64,000 nt of DNA from Myxococcota bacterium (GCA_029251165.1 JAQXDW010000074.1:62001-126000); one strand, 5' to 3'. Counted from the first letter of the stretch, positions 8,783 to 17,423 are shown. Notes: generated by a model from the sequence alone, not told the origin. Numbers and translations: made by a program.

Positions 8783-9403
8783 ATGCTCGCTGCGCTGCTG
8801 ATTACGATTGTTGCATGTGACTTCCCGCCGGAAGACTTCGAGATCGTGTACGCCACATGGTGCGATACCTCTCGATACGAGACGGTCGACTGCGTCTATG
8901 ACGGAGACACCTTCTACACCGGCGCGTGCGCCGGAGACGCCGACGAGACCTTCCGAATGCTCGGTATTCAGGCCCCTGAGCTGTCGAGCGCAGACCAGCC
9001 TGAGCCGGAGTGCTACGGTCAAGAGGCCGCCGATCTGCTCGATGAGCTGCTGCTCGGTGAGCGTGTCCGGCTTGAGTTCGACGTCGAGTGCGAGGGGATC
9101 TTCGGGCGAACGCTGGTGTGGGTTTTTATTGAGGACCCGTCTCCGGCGACCATTAGCCGGATTGAACAGATCGGCGGATTCTCAGACTCGGTCTTCAGCG
9201 ACACCGACTTCAGCGACACCGAGTCTGATGACGCGTCCACAACGATAAACGAGGTCCTCATCAACGAGGTCCTCATTCGTGCTGGCTACGCCACCCTCTA
9301 CAAGTCCGATGTTGCCAACAACATTCGCCACACCACTCGACTCGAAGACGCTCAGGACGATGCGGAGGCGCTTGAGAACGGACTGTGGAGAGAGTGTGAC
9401 TGA
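8783..9403 (+). CDS. Secreted staphylococcal-nuclease-like (SNase) protein
   Basis: 206 residues with a short hydrophobic N-terminus ending in a cysteine (ITIVACDF), suggesting a lipoprotein or secreted protein. The SNase/TNase fold is shown by DGDTF, then RMLGIQAPE (catalytic Arg and Glu as in R35/E43 of thermonuclease), YGQEAADLL, and FGRTLVWV, which supplies the third catalytic Arg. Between the barrel and the final helices lies an acidic insertion with two in-frame 15-base tandem duplications that repeat FSDTD/E and INEVL. Likely a Ca2+-dependent extracytoplasmic nuclease. No clear ribosome site precedes the ATG. Confidence 0.82.
   Translation: MLAALLITIVACDFPPEDFEIVYATWCDTSRYETVDCVYDGDTFYTGACAGDADETFRMLGIQAPELSSADQPEPECYGQEAADLLDELLLGERVRLEFDVECEGIFGRTLVWVFIEDPSPATISRIEQIGGFSDSVFSDTDFSDTESDDASTTINEVLINEVLIRAGYATLYKSDVANNIRHTTRLEDAQDDAEALENGLWRECD
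9194..9277. repeat. Two 15-bp in-frame tandem duplications inside the nuclease gene
   Basis: TTCAGCGACACCGAC at 9194-9208 is repeated with one change at 9209-9223. AACGAGGTCCTCATC at 9248-9262 is repeated with one change at 9263-9277. Both keep the reading frame and lengthen a loop between conserved SNase elements, as expected of replication slippage. Confidence 0.9.
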
Positions 9404-9421
9404 AATTTTCGGAGAGAGAAG

Positions 9422-10399
9422 ATGAACGGTGAAGCACAGGGTCCGTCCGGACAGCAGTTTGCCATGCAGGTTGCCCTCGAGGCGGTCGCGAGCTGGCGCA
9501 GGGGTGTCGAGGACGATGCTGCTCGCCGCCAGCTTGAGCTGGACGCCGACGAGGCGCGGCTGACGGCAGACAAAGAGGCGCTTCAGCGAGAGCTGGAGAT
9601 GCTTCAGCGAGAGCTCGAAAACGTCGCCAGGGTTCGAGAGGAGACCGCGCGCGAGCTCAGTGTGCTTCCTGCCTATGCCGAGCAGCGTATCCACGAGGCC
9701 ATCCTCGCGTCGCTCAAGACCGATGGCACGATCATCTCTGAGCGCGCGGTGCTGTACAGCGCTGCTGCAGCGGCGCGCGACGAGAAGGTCAGCGCGCTGG
9801 CGACTGCCGATGGGATCGCCCAGAAGCTGGAGGCCTTCGAGCAGCTTGAGACCAACCGCGAGGAAGCGCTGGCGTCTGTTCCTGCGCTGTACCGCAGCGC
9901 GCTGATCGCCCAGCACGAAGAGAACCGCAGAGAGCTCGCGCCGCTCTTCGAGGCGCTCTCCGCGGAGATCGAGCCCCTTGATGTTGAGCCCTCCGGGATC
10001 ACCCTTGTCGCCAGCGTCGATCCGGTCACCGGTCCCCCAGAGGCTCTCGCGGTCATCCTGCCGATCTCCTTCGTTGCGTACCAGCGCTGGGCTGATCGTG
10101 AGGAAGATCTCGAGACCTGGATCGGCTACCGGGTGGTCGCCGCAGTCTCTGGAGCACTCAGCACGATCAGTGCCTCTGATGCACCCGTTCAGTTCGCTCC
10201 CTACAAGAACGGTCAGCTCGCCATTCAGGTCTGGCTTGCAGACTCGGAGGCCAAAGGAGATCTGCGCGCATCCTTCGACGCAGAGATCGCGAGTCTGGCG
10301 GCCTGTGCGGGAGAATTCCGCACCGCAGGCCTGAGCCTCGGCGTCACCTGGCAGCCGCCAGAGGTGATCGCGCCCGCCACCGATGAGCAGGAGGACTGA
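9422..10399 (+). CDS. Coiled-coil protein of unknown function
   Basis: 325 residues starting 10 bases after GGAGAGAG. Residues about 30-85 are a charged coiled coil with heptads (two copies of LQRELEMLQRELE-type sequence), and helices continue to about 190. The C-terminal 130 residues look mixed alpha/beta. No signal peptide or membrane helix. I recognise no family. It is the first of a same-strand set with the HTH-like gene at 10404, the PEGA protein at 10949 and the lipoprotein at 12774, and may act with them. Confidence 0.65.
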   Translation: MNGEAQGPSGQQFAMQVALEAVASWRRGVEDDAARRQLELDADEARLTADKEALQRELEMLQRELENVARVREETARELSVLPAYAEQRIHEAILASLKTDGTIISERAVLYSAAAAARDEKVSALATADGIAQKLEAFEQLETNREEALASVPALYRSALIAQHEENRRELAPLFEALSAEIEPLDVEPSGITLVASVDPVTGPPEALAVILPISFVAYQRWADREEDLETWIGYRVVAAVSGALSTISASDAPVQFAPYKNGQLAIQVWLADSEAKGDLRASFDAEIASLAACAGEFRTAGLSLGVTWQPPEVIAPATDEQED

Positions 10400-10403
10400 G
10401 TCA

Positions 10404-10898
10404 ATGTCCACAATGGATCTGTTTCGCAAGCTCTCGCTCTCAGAAGTCGCGCAGAAGCTCCAGCTCAAGCCGTTCGACATCGCTCGAATCATGGGCCAGA
10501 GCGGCGGTCTCCCCGATGTCTTGCTCTTCTCCGATGAGCTCGTCGCTGACATCCGACGCAAGGCAGGGGTTGAGGTGTGGTGGGACGATGAGCTCCTCCC
10601 CATCGCAGACGACAACCGCAGCCGTGGCCTCGTGCGCTCGCTGGTGTTCAAGCTCCTCAAGCACGAGCGAGATGGTGGAGTCTCGACCCGAGCAGACAAC
10701 CTCTTCCGTGGCCTTGATGGTGCCGATCAGCTCCTCATCCGCCGCGCGGTCAACCAGCTTATCCGTGAGGGGCTTCTCCTGAGCCTGCCCACAGCCAGCG
10801 GGCTGCATATTCGAATCGATGCGGTCCAACGAGATACACTGGAGTCCATGGCATCCGGCTCTGATATTCCCGATAGCATTGAGACGCTGTGGACGTGA
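10404..10898 (+). CDS. Small HTH-like protein of unknown function
   Basis: 164 residues from the ATG at 10404, chosen because AGGAGG lies about 10 bases upstream at the end of the preceding gene; ATGs at 10383 and 10413 are alternatives. The N-terminus (LSLSEVAQKLQLKPFDIARI) reads like a helix-turn-helix. A second helical segment (RAVNQLIREGLLLSLP, about 125-140) resembles a winged-helix recognition element. Probably cytoplasmic and possibly DNA-binding. I recognise no named family. It follows the coiled-coil gene by 4 bases, so the two are cotranscribed. Confidence 0.6.
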   Translation: MSTMDLFRKLSLSEVAQKLQLKPFDIARIMGQSGGLPDVLLFSDELVADIRRKAGVEVWWDDELLPIADDNRSRGLVRSLVFKLLKHERDGGVSTRADNLFRGLDGADQLLIRRAVNQLIREGLLLSLPTASGLHIRIDAVQRDTLESMASGSDIPDSIETLWT

Positions 10899-10924
10899 TC
10901 CCCTCCGGGGGATGATAGATCTAT
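10898..10924. other. Hairpin and 10-bp palindrome between genes
   Basis: ATCCCC (10898-10903) pairs with GGGGAT (10908-10913) around a TCCG loop directly at the stop codon. A perfect palindrome ATAGATCTAT follows at 10915-10924, before the AGGAGG upstream of the next gene. There is no T-run, so this may be a weak attenuating hairpin or an operator; the role is uncertain. Confidence 0.35.
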
Positions 10925-10948
10925 AGCAGGAGGACTCAACCGGAAGGT

Positions 10949-12772
10949 ATGAGCAAGCGTTTCCGTCAATCTCGTCTGTTCAGTGGTCAGCCCGATCTAC
11001 TTCTGGTCGAGGAGTACCCCTCGATTGTGCTCCCTGACGCCACGGACTTGCCGCGTCGCCCCGCCTCCACCGCACAGAGCTTTACCGCACAGAGCTCTAC
11101 CGCACAGAGCTCTACCGCACAGGACGGGGGATTCATCGAGGTTCTGGAGGAAGACGACGACACTGACGAAGACGACGGCGCGGTCACCGCCCGAATCTTC
11201 ATCAGCTCTCCGCGGTCTCCTGCCCTCCCGGCTTCCGGCCATGACCTCCCTGCGGTTCCGGCTGCTGGGCTCCGCCTCGGGCGTCCACGACAGCTCGGGA
11301 CACCCCGTGTGGTCGCAGGCTTTGCGCACGCCTCTGATCTTCCCTCTCCCGCCCATGTCGCTCCACGCCCCGCCGCTGCGGGCTACAGCGAGCCGGACTC
11401 CGAGTGGCAGGACTCTGGCTGGGATGACGAAGAGGAGAGCGGCAACTGGAATGCCCGGCTCGATGTCGGTCGCAATCCCATCGACGTCTCTGATGAAGAC
11501 TCTGATGAAGACTTCGATCACCGTCCCGAGCCCCTCCGCCTCGCCCTCCCACAGGCTGCTGGTGATGAGGCCTCGCTCATCCTCGCTGCGGGAGCAGTGG
11601 AGGACTTCGACGACGACTGGGATGAAGAGGACGACTGGAGCGAGGAATTCTCGGATGACGACTCTGAGGACGACGACAACGAGAGCATTCGGCTCTCGCT
11701 GGGCTCCAACAGCAGCCTCGATTTCCTCCGTGATCTGGAGGAACGGCGCAGCTTCAAGGCTCCAATCTGGGGTCCACGCCCGAATTCTACGGGCTTTGAC
11801 GCGGACATCTCTTTCTACGATGAGGCTGAAGAAGAGGTCGACGAGTACGAGGACGCTGCCGCCAAGACTGTCGATCTCGTAGGCTTCGAGGAGGCGCCGG
11901 AGCCGCCAGGCATGGCATCGGTCCGGGTCGGGGCTCCGATCGGCTCTGGCCGGCCCCGTCCGCTCTCGACGAATGACGATGACGACGATGCTGACGTGCT
12001 CTCTGATGAGGAGGAGACGCTGGTTGAGATCGGCTTTCAGATGCCTCAGTTCTCAGCCTCTGACCCGCTTCGGGCTCCGAACACCCGGATGCGCTGGAGC
12101 GAGGATCCCACGACGGACGAAGTGGAGGAGCCCTTAGAGGGCTGGTCCGACTTCTCTGGAATGGCAGAAGATCCAGTCCATGCGTTCCTGCCTGGACGCA
12201 GCGATGAGCCTGTGATTGCCTCGACGCCCTTGCCGGCTGTTCGTGAGCCGGCTCCCAGGCGTCGCGCTGCACCTCCGGCAAAGCCTGTCCCGCCGGCACG
12301 CGGCATCTCTCCGACCGTCTCTGCTGCGGCGGTGTTCCTGCTCGCGATGAGCGCCACGGGGCTCATCTGGGTTCAGTTCCATGAGGAGCTCGGCCTGCCA
12401 TTTCCTGATGCCACCCTCGAGGCGGCTCCAGAGGCGCCGCTGCTCCCTGAGGCTCCCGCTGAGCTTTCGGTGACCGCTGAGCTTCCGGCCGTGGAAGAGG
12501 CTCCACAGGTGCCCCAGGTTGAGGCCCCAGAGGCGCCGAGCCTGGATGGGTCTGAGGGCATCATCGGCAAGCTGATGGTGACCTGCGATAGGCCTGCGGC
12601 AGTGTTTATCAACAACGAGAAGATTGGAATCACGCCCCTTGACGGGCCGCTTGACCTCGACGCGGGCACATACGAGGTCCGTGCCACGGAGCTGCGAACG
12701 GGAAAGAAGCAGTCGCTTCAGGCACGGGTCGATGCTGGCAAGGTCCTCCAGGTTTCCTTCGAGTTCCGCTGA
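10949..12772 (+). CDS. Acidic single-pass membrane protein with C-terminal PEGA domain
   Basis: 607 residues. Residues 1-430 are strikingly acidic and low in complexity, with many D/E runs. A basic Pro/Arg-rich stretch precedes a transmembrane helix at about 450-470 (VSAAAVFLLAMSATGLIWV). A Pro/Glu-rich linker then leads to a C-terminal PEGA domain (about 535-607: GKLMVTCDRPAAVFINNEKI, then TPLDGPLDL, then GTYEVRA). This gives a long acidic cytoplasmic region and an extracytoplasmic PEGA domain, an arrangement seen with Myxococcota kinase-like proteins, but no kinase domain is present. An in-frame 15-base repeat encodes TAQSS/F copies near residue 45. Confidence 0.72.
   Translation: MSKRFRQSRLFSGQPDLLLVEEYPSIVLPDATDLPRRPASTAQSFTAQSSTAQSSTAQDGGFIEVLEEDDDTDEDDGAVTARIFISSPRSPALPASGHDLPAVPAAGLRLGRPRQLGTPRVVAGFAHASDLPSPAHVAPRPAAAGYSEPDSEWQDSGWDDEEESGNWNARLDVGRNPIDVSDEDSDEDFDHRPEPLRLALPQAAGDEASLILAAGAVEDFDDDWDEEDDWSEEFSDDDSEDDDNESIRLSLGSNSSLDFLRDLEERRSFKAPIWGPRPNSTGFDADISFYDEAEEEVDEYEDAAAKTVDLVGFEEAPEPPGMASVRVGAPIGSGRPRPLSTNDDDDDADVLSDEEETLVEIGFQMPQFSASDPLRAPNTRMRWSEDPTTDEVEEPLEGWSDFSGMAEDPVHAFLPGRSDEPVIASTPLPAVREPAPRRRAAPPAKPVPPARGISPTVSAAAVFLLAMSATGLIWVQFHEELGLPFPDATLEAAPEAPLLPEAPAELSVTAELPAVEEAPQVPQVEAPEAPSLDGSEGIIGKLMVTCDRPAAVFINNEKIGITPLDGPLDLDAGTYEVRATELRTGKKQSLQARVDAGKVLQVSFEFR
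11071..11122. repeat. 15-bp tandem repeat, 3.5 copies
   Basis: Unit CGCACAGAGCTCTAC occurs at 11071-11085 (one mismatch), 11086-11100 and 11101-11115, followed by a partial CGCACAG. It is in frame and encodes repeats of TAQSS/F in the acidic PEGA protein. Confidence 0.92.
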
Positions 12773-12773
12773 G

Positions 12774-13574
12774 ATGTCGTTGAGGCAGTGGTGGGGAATC
12801 CTCTGCTCGGGCCTCATGGGCTGTACTTCCGGTCCCACCGCCACAGATCGCGTGCGCTATACCGCGGTCTTGTCGAGTCCGAGTCCGCCCGGGGATGCCC
12901 TCCAGCGATGTGCTGAGATCAGCGATGTCATCTTGGCTGGTGATTGTGCGTTGGTGGTGGTCGCCCAGGTTGATGAGCCGGGGCTGCTGTGCGGGGCGGT
13001 GCCAGATGGAATGTGGCGGGAGGAGTGCTGGTTTCTGGCTGCTGAGGCGAGCAACCGCACTGGGGATGCCATGGGGGCGGCAGCGCTGTGCCAGAAGTCG
13101 GGGCGGTTCGCGCTCGACTGTGCACAGCACCTCTGGCAGACACCGGTCCACGGACTCATCCACGGTCCCGGAGCACGTGCCTTTGCGGTGATCTTGCCGA
13201 AGGCAGAGGCGCTCTATGCCGCCTGGGCACCGCTGATGGTCGAGGAGACCGACTTTGAGGAGCGGTTCTGGTCGAAGTTCTTCGGCAACGGCTTTGAGGG
13301 ACAGGGAGAGCCGATCGATCTGGGCTGGTGCTCGACCCTGCCGACGAACCGGCAGGGAGCCTGTGCCGCCGCTGGGGTCGCTCACTACGCACGAGAAGTC
13401 GGGCCCAGTGTCGAGCGTGCTGGCGGCCTGGAGGCGATGTGTGCCCTCGTCGCCCCTGACGTCGCGTCGCTGTCACGCTGGATCAATGCCGTCTCGGATC
13501 CTCGCCTGGATACAGAGGCCGCCCGACGTGTGGTGGAGATCTGCACGACCCATCCCCACCGTCAGCGCAGGTGA
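12774..13574 (+). CDS. Lipoprotein of unknown function
   Basis: 266 residues from the ATG 1 base after the stop of the PEGA gene. The N-terminus carries a signal peptide with lipobox LMGC, so the protein is probably anchored to a membrane by Cys16. The mature part is Cys-rich (about ten more cysteines) and helical, with a FALDCAQHLW-type segment and no recognised domain. A longer reading frame begins at 12624 but would run 150 bases inside the PEGA gene, and the lipobox supports the shorter form. The 3' end overlaps the convergent gene by 13 bases. Confidence 0.68.
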   Translation: MSLRQWWGILCSGLMGCTSGPTATDRVRYTAVLSSPSPPGDALQRCAEISDVILAGDCALVVVAQVDEPGLLCGAVPDGMWREECWFLAAEASNRTGDAMGAAALCQKSGRFALDCAQHLWQTPVHGLIHGPGARAFAVILPKAEALYAAWAPLMVEETDFEERFWSKFFGNGFEGQGEPIDLGWCSTLPTNRQGACAAAGVAHYAREVGPSVERAGGLEAMCALVAPDVASLSRWINAVSDPRLDTEAARRVVEICTTHPHRQRR

Positions 13575-14158
13575 CCTCCGATAGAGACCGCGAGCTGTGC
13601 CATCCACCACTCCTCGTAGCCCATGCCTGTCGGATCGCGTCCGGTCGCCCAGTGGACCCGAGCCATCCAGTCCAGATAGGGCCGCTCCGCCAAACGCTGT
13701 CGGAGGCCAGCCTCGAAGGTGAGGGTGGGGAGGTGCTTGGGGCCGCCGTACCAGTCGACCAGATCCAGCCGGCCATAGCCGAGCCCGGTGGTGAAGGACA
13801 GCGGCGCTTCTGGATCGTATCGGAGCGCGGTGATCAGCCCATAGTGGAGGTAGCTGAAGGTGTCCTCTGCGCCATCCTCGATGCGAGCCTGCAGCGGCCA
13901 GAGCGCCCCAGAGCCCCACACGCTCAGGCCGAGCCGGGGGCCGGGGGCGGTCGCCGGGGTGATGAATGCCTCATACCGGGCAATTACGGCGCCATGGACA
14001 CCGCTCGCCGGCCAATTGCCGATGAGCGAGCCGACAGCGTAGCCGAGCGAGGCATCTGCACCGAACTCGGGTGGATCAGTCATCTGAGAGGAGACGACGG
14101 GCACGGACGGAGCCGGCGGGAGGTCATCAGCGAGAGCAGTCAGGCAGAGCAGCAGCAT
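13562..14158 (-). CDS. Secreted protein, probable outer-membrane beta-barrel
   Basis: 198 residues with a very short signal peptide (LLLLCLTALA, then DD). The rest alternates hydrophobic and aromatic residues in strands separated by short loops, and ends in AVSIGGHLR, as in small outer-membrane barrels. No family recognised. The ribosome site is weak. It lies downstream of the 14242 gene on the same strand with an 83-base gap in which I see no clear signal. Confidence 0.6.
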   Translation of the reverse strand: MLLLCLTALADDLPPAPSVPVVSSQMTDPPEFGADASLGYAVGSLIGNWPASGVHGAVIARYEAFITPATAPGPRLGLSVWGSGALWPLQARIEDGAEDTFSYLHYGLITALRYDPEAPLSFTTGLGYGRLDLVDWYGGPKHLPTLTFEAGLRQRLAERPYLDWMARVHWATGRDPTGMGYEEWWMAQLAVSIGGHLR

Positions 14159-14241
14159 GCCCGGTGTTTATCGCGGCACTCTCGGCGTGTGGTGATCCGT
14201 GACGTGGATTGGTGTGATTCCGGGCCTCTCGTCGTCGGGCT

Positions 14242-15336
14242 CTACTTCACAAGCTCCAGGGTCACGCCGTCGAACCAGGCGGTGCCGGAGACCGCCGAGA
14301 GCAACTCGAGCTGGATGAGGTCTGCCCCGGCGGGAACCGGCGCGATGATCTCGAGGAGCTCCCAGGTGTGGGAGTGCAGTCGCGCGACCGCCCGCTTTGG
14401 GGGGGCGACGGGGGTGCCGTAGATGTCGAGGAAGGACATCGCGAGGTAGACGTCGGTCGGACGCTGCTGGAACTCGACCCGGAGGTTGTCGGACATCACC
14501 TGGGTACGGGCGCGGATCGTCATCCCCTCGACCACGGTGATCCGCTGGGTGACCATGTTGAACCTGCGGGTCTCGTCATCGGCATGGAAGCGAAGGCTGT
14601 AGCGGCCGTCGATTGCGTTGCGAGTGTCGATGTCGATGTCGTTGACCGGCACGTTGGGACCAAGCACCAGTGCCTCACGGAGCACCCAGTCTTCCGAGAG
14701 GGCTGGACCCGCCTCGAACGAGCCATCGATGAGGGGCAGCACGGAGTTGTTGATCTGGCTGGGGCGGGCATTGAAGTAGCGGGTCAGGATGACTCGGCTC
14801 TCTTCATCCCGCTCCGGGGTTCCCGGCCAGGCCAGCGCAATCTCCGATGAGACCGTAGACTTCTTCTTCCCAGTCGAGGTCATCTCGACCCGGTAGATGC
14901 GACCCTCCAGCGGGCCGACCCGCATCGCCTGGAACTTCTTGAACTTGATGCTGTTCGCCTCGCAGAGGGCCTCGACGATTCCCTGCTCGGTGCTGTTCAT
15001 GGAGCGGAGGGTCCGAATGACGGTCTCACCCTGTCGCACACGATGAAGCTCTGGGGGCGGGAGGCTGCCGATGTAGTCAATGGCGGTTCGGTAGGTGGAG
15101 TCGGTGAGCTGCTCGACGAGGCCGGGGTGGGTTGCGGCGAGGGCAAACAGGGCGGCGTCGGACAGCTCACGTGCAGCCAGGAGCATCTGCATCCGAGAGA
15201 CGGGATCGCCGTCGGACATTCGGGAGATCTGGGCGGCCTGAGACTCTGCTGCGGCATCGACAATGGGAGGCCGGTCTGCCAGAGCGGGCCCAGAGAAGAA
15301 GAGGACGCAGAAGAGAATTGTCAGAGCGTGTCGCAT
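14242..15336 (-). CDS. Secreted protein with probable C-terminal carbohydrate-binding-like fold
   Basis: 364 residues from the ATG at 15336 (signal peptide ending SGPALA). ATGs at 15348 and 15378 are in-frame alternatives. Residues about 90-165 contain HRVRQGETVIRTLRS, reminiscent of a LysM-type segment that may bind glycans. Residues about 205-364 look like a jelly-roll domain (DGSFEAG, then DGRYSLRF, ending TAWFDGVTLEL), as in many carbohydrate-binding modules. It follows the glycosidase-like gene within about 40 bases on the same strand, so a shared role in glycan or cell-wall processing is plausible. Confidence 0.65.
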   Translation of the reverse strand: MRHALTILFCVLFFSGPALADRPPIVDAAAESQAAQISRMSDGDPVSRMQMLLAARELSDAALFALAATHPGLVEQLTDSTYRTAIDYIGSLPPPELHRVRQGETVIRTLRSMNSTEQGIVEALCEANSIKFKKFQAMRVGPLEGRIYRVEMTSTGKKKSTVSSEIALAWPGTPERDEESRVILTRYFNARPSQINNSVLPLIDGSFEAGPALSEDWVLREALVLGPNVPVNDIDIDTRNAIDGRYSLRFHADDETRRFNMVTQRITVVEGMTIRARTQVMSDNLRVEFQQRPTDVYLAMSFLDIYGTPVAPPKRAVARLHSHTWELLEIIAPVPAGADLIQLELLSAVSGTAWFDGVTLELVK

Positions 15337-15378
15337 ATCAACCACCATCTTGTTCGGTAACAACCCGCGGCCATCCAA

Positions 15379-16770
15379 TCATTCCCCATTCCTCGGCGAG
15401 ATCCAGGCCGGAGCGGTCGGCGTGTCGATGCGTGCGCCGGTCAGCAGATCCTCGAACACCCAGTCCCCTGGTGGCAGCTCCGGTGTCCCCCAGAACGCCA
15501 GCATGGAATCTCCAGCGGCCATCAGCCGTCCTCCTGCAGCCGGCAGCTCGGAGATATCGGAGCGGGGAACGGCTGCGAGGTGACCGATCAGCCGGGTGTA
15601 GGCCTCTCCCGAGGGCTTCTTCACCCGACTGGTGCTGCCGCCGCCTTCCCAGGTGCTCTTCTGGGTCGCCATCAGGGAGTGGTGGGAGAACGGCATCGAG
15701 CGGGTGTTGCTGCGCTGAGGGGGGTCGGCGAGGGTGTGCCAGAACAGGCGCTCAGCACCCCCGATCAGGGCTGCGGCATGGATCCCGACCACCATCTGTG
15801 CCTGCCATGCCTCGCTCTGCCAGCGGTGCTTGCCTTGAGAGGATGCTCCGGTCTCGGTGATCCAGATCGGCTTGCCGGGGGCCAGGCGTGCGCCGACGGC
15901 CAGGGTCTGCTCGATGGCGTCGAGGCTGTCGTCGTCAGAGTAGCAGTGCAAGGCGAGCACATCGACGGCGTCCAGCACACCCTCGATGGAGAGCAGCGTC
16001 TCCAGGTAGTCTGCCCCGGCAGATGCGCGCACGTTGTACATGCCGCCAGAGAGGATGGTGGCATCTGGATCCGCCCGCCGAATGGCCGCTGCGGTCACCA
16101 GGAGGACCTCAGCGTATTCCTCGGGGGTCTGAAATGTGGACGGATCGACGTCGCGCTTTGCGCCGCGCGGCGGGACCCGGTTGTGCAGATCAGGCTCGTT
16201 GTCGATCTCCCAGGCCAGCACGGGGTGCAGTGCGGGTGCATCGTCGATCCCGTCGCCGTCGTAGCGCTCCACGATGTCCTCGACGAACTGGGCGTAGGCG
16301 TCCATGTCATCGGGCAGGTAGTGGTCGGTGTAGTTGCCGGTCTGGATGCCGGGCCAGGGGCCGATGACCGCGACCATGTCCAGGCCGGACTCCGACAGCA
16401 CGGAGAAGTACCGATCCGCGCGCTCCTGAGAGACGACAGCGTTGTTGCTGTACTGCTTGTGGTTGAAGAACGGGTAGGTGTGGCTGTTTGCGCGAACCAC
16501 GGTCGCGCCCAGTGCCGCAACGCCTCGGCTGTCCTCGACGAGCTCGGCGGCCTGCTGCGAGCCGCTCACGGTTCGGTTCCGGACCAGTACAGAGGGCACC
16601 GAGAGCGCCTCATTGATGCCGAAGAAGGCTCCGGTGCTTCCCGCGGGCTGTGGCCGCACGGGCTGCGAGATCGCGGCGGGGCTCAGGGGGGACGACACTG
16701 GCGTCCGGAGGAAGCAAGCTCCGACTGCAGTGATGCCGATGGCGGGAACAAGCAGCCAGATCATGCGCAT
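15379..16770 (-). CDS. Glycoside-hydrolase-like lipoprotein (GH-A clan, GH5/GH39 type)
   Basis: 463 residues. An N-terminal helix followed by AVGAC gives a lipobox with Cys19. The body reads as a TIM-barrel clan GH-A enzyme. WEIDNEPDLH carries the Asn-Glu pair of the acid/base (E192), and WITETG carries the nucleophile (E306) about 114 residues later, with LALHCYSDD between. The protein thus has the catalytic pair of a retaining glycosidase, but the family and substrate cannot be fixed by eye. Its ATG overlaps the stop of the HTH-SspB gene (TGATG), so translation is coupled. Confidence 0.78.
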   Translation of the reverse strand: MRMIWLLVPAIGITAVGACFLRTPVSSPLSPAAISQPVRPQPAGSTGAFFGINEALSVPSVLVRNRTVSGSQQAAELVEDSRGVAALGATVVRANSHTYPFFNHKQYSNNAVVSQERADRYFSVLSESGLDMVAVIGPWPGIQTGNYTDHYLPDDMDAYAQFVEDIVERYDGDGIDDAPALHPVLAWEIDNEPDLHNRVPPRGAKRDVDPSTFQTPEEYAEVLLVTAAAIRRADPDATILSGGMYNVRASAGADYLETLLSIEGVLDAVDVLALHCYSDDDSLDAIEQTLAVGARLAPGKPIWITETGASSQGKHRWQSEAWQAQMVVGIHAAALIGGAERLFWHTLADPPQRSNTRSMPFSHHSLMATQKSTWEGGGSTSRVKKPSGEAYTRLIGHLAAVPRSDISELPAAGGRLMAAGDSMLAFWGTPELPPGDWVFEDLLTGARIDTPTAPAWISPRNGE

Positions 16771-17423
16771 CAGACGAGCCGCAGTCGGACGACGTTGTCG
16801 GGCTCGCCCTCTTCTTCTGCGCTCTCTTCTTCCTCCTCCGGCTCAGGCGGGGGAGCGGGGTAGAAGGTGACCTGCTGAATGGCCGCCCAGGGGAACAGGC
16901 AAGTGTAGACCGCATCAAAGGACAGCCTCAGCTGGACACCCTGCGGGAAATACTGCGGATCATTGTGCCGGTGATAGATGCTCTCCAGGCGAATCGGCAG
17001 GTTGGGCGCGAACCGCTTGATGACCGAGATGGGAACCCCGGACTCCCCAAGCATGTCGGTGGTCATGGTGAGAAAGATGTCACACCCCAGCGCGAAGCCG
17101 AGCCGGAGAGCCTGCTCCGCGTGGTTTCCAAACGGATCCGGTGCACTGTGAGCCGGCACGCTGCGCGGAGACGCGGGTACCGATGCCAGAGCAGGTCGCT
17201 CCTCAGCAACATCGAGACCGACGAGGTCTGCTGGAGCAAGCTCCATGGCGTTGCTGAGCAGGATCAGCTCATCAACGAGCAGCGGCTCTCTGCCGGCGAG
17301 CACGAGCTTGAGGCGACTGCGCTCCAGGCCCGCAGCGTTGGCGAGGGTTGCAGTGTTCCAGCCCTTCTTCCGGGCCGCCTCGAGGATGAGCTTCAGGAGC
17401 GGGGAAGAGGGACGAGTAGCCAC
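16770..17423 (-). CDS. HTH domain fused to SspB-like ClpXP adaptor
   Basis: 217 residues from a GTG at 17423 (AGGA about 9 bases upstream). Residues 8-75 resemble an XRE-type helix-turn-helix (WNTATLANAAGLERSRLKLV, then AMELAPADLVGL). Residues about 100-190 match the SspB fold pattern: a long helix, then strands with a VPISVIKRFAPNLPIRLE segment and VQLRLSFDAVYTCLFPWAAI. The latter corresponds to the SspB core 'LSF..V...L.IPW/YAA'. The tail (192-217) is an acidic disordered linker ending VVRLRLV, like the ClpX-binding XB peptide of SspB. Inferred role: delivers substrates to ClpX and perhaps binds DNA or a partner. Confidence 0.6.
   Translation of the reverse strand: MATRPSSPLLKLILEAARKKGWNTATLANAAGLERSRLKLVLAGREPLLVDELILLSNAMELAPADLVGLDVAEERPALASVPASPRSVPAHSAPDPFGNHAEQALRLGFALGCDIFLTMTTDMLGESGVPISVIKRFAPNLPIRLESIYHRHNDPQYFPQGVQLRLSFDAVYTCLFPWAAIQQVTFYPAPPPEPEEEEESAEEEGEPDNVVRLRLV

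Noticed and set aside
8669..9022. 118-residue N-terminal extension of the Wzt-like ATPase
   Set aside because: It would overlap the divergent nuclease gene; a ribosome site precedes the ATG at 8668 and the ABC domain starts shortly after.
9019..10829. Long minus-strand frames opposite the nuclease and coiled-coil genes
   Set aside because: They are antisense shadows, with Ser/Arg-rich or low-similarity products and no ribosome sites.
12624..12773. Extended start for the lipoprotein after the PEGA gene
   Set aside because: The extra residues are Arg/Ser-rich and lie inside the PEGA gene; the lipobox follows the ATG at 12774.
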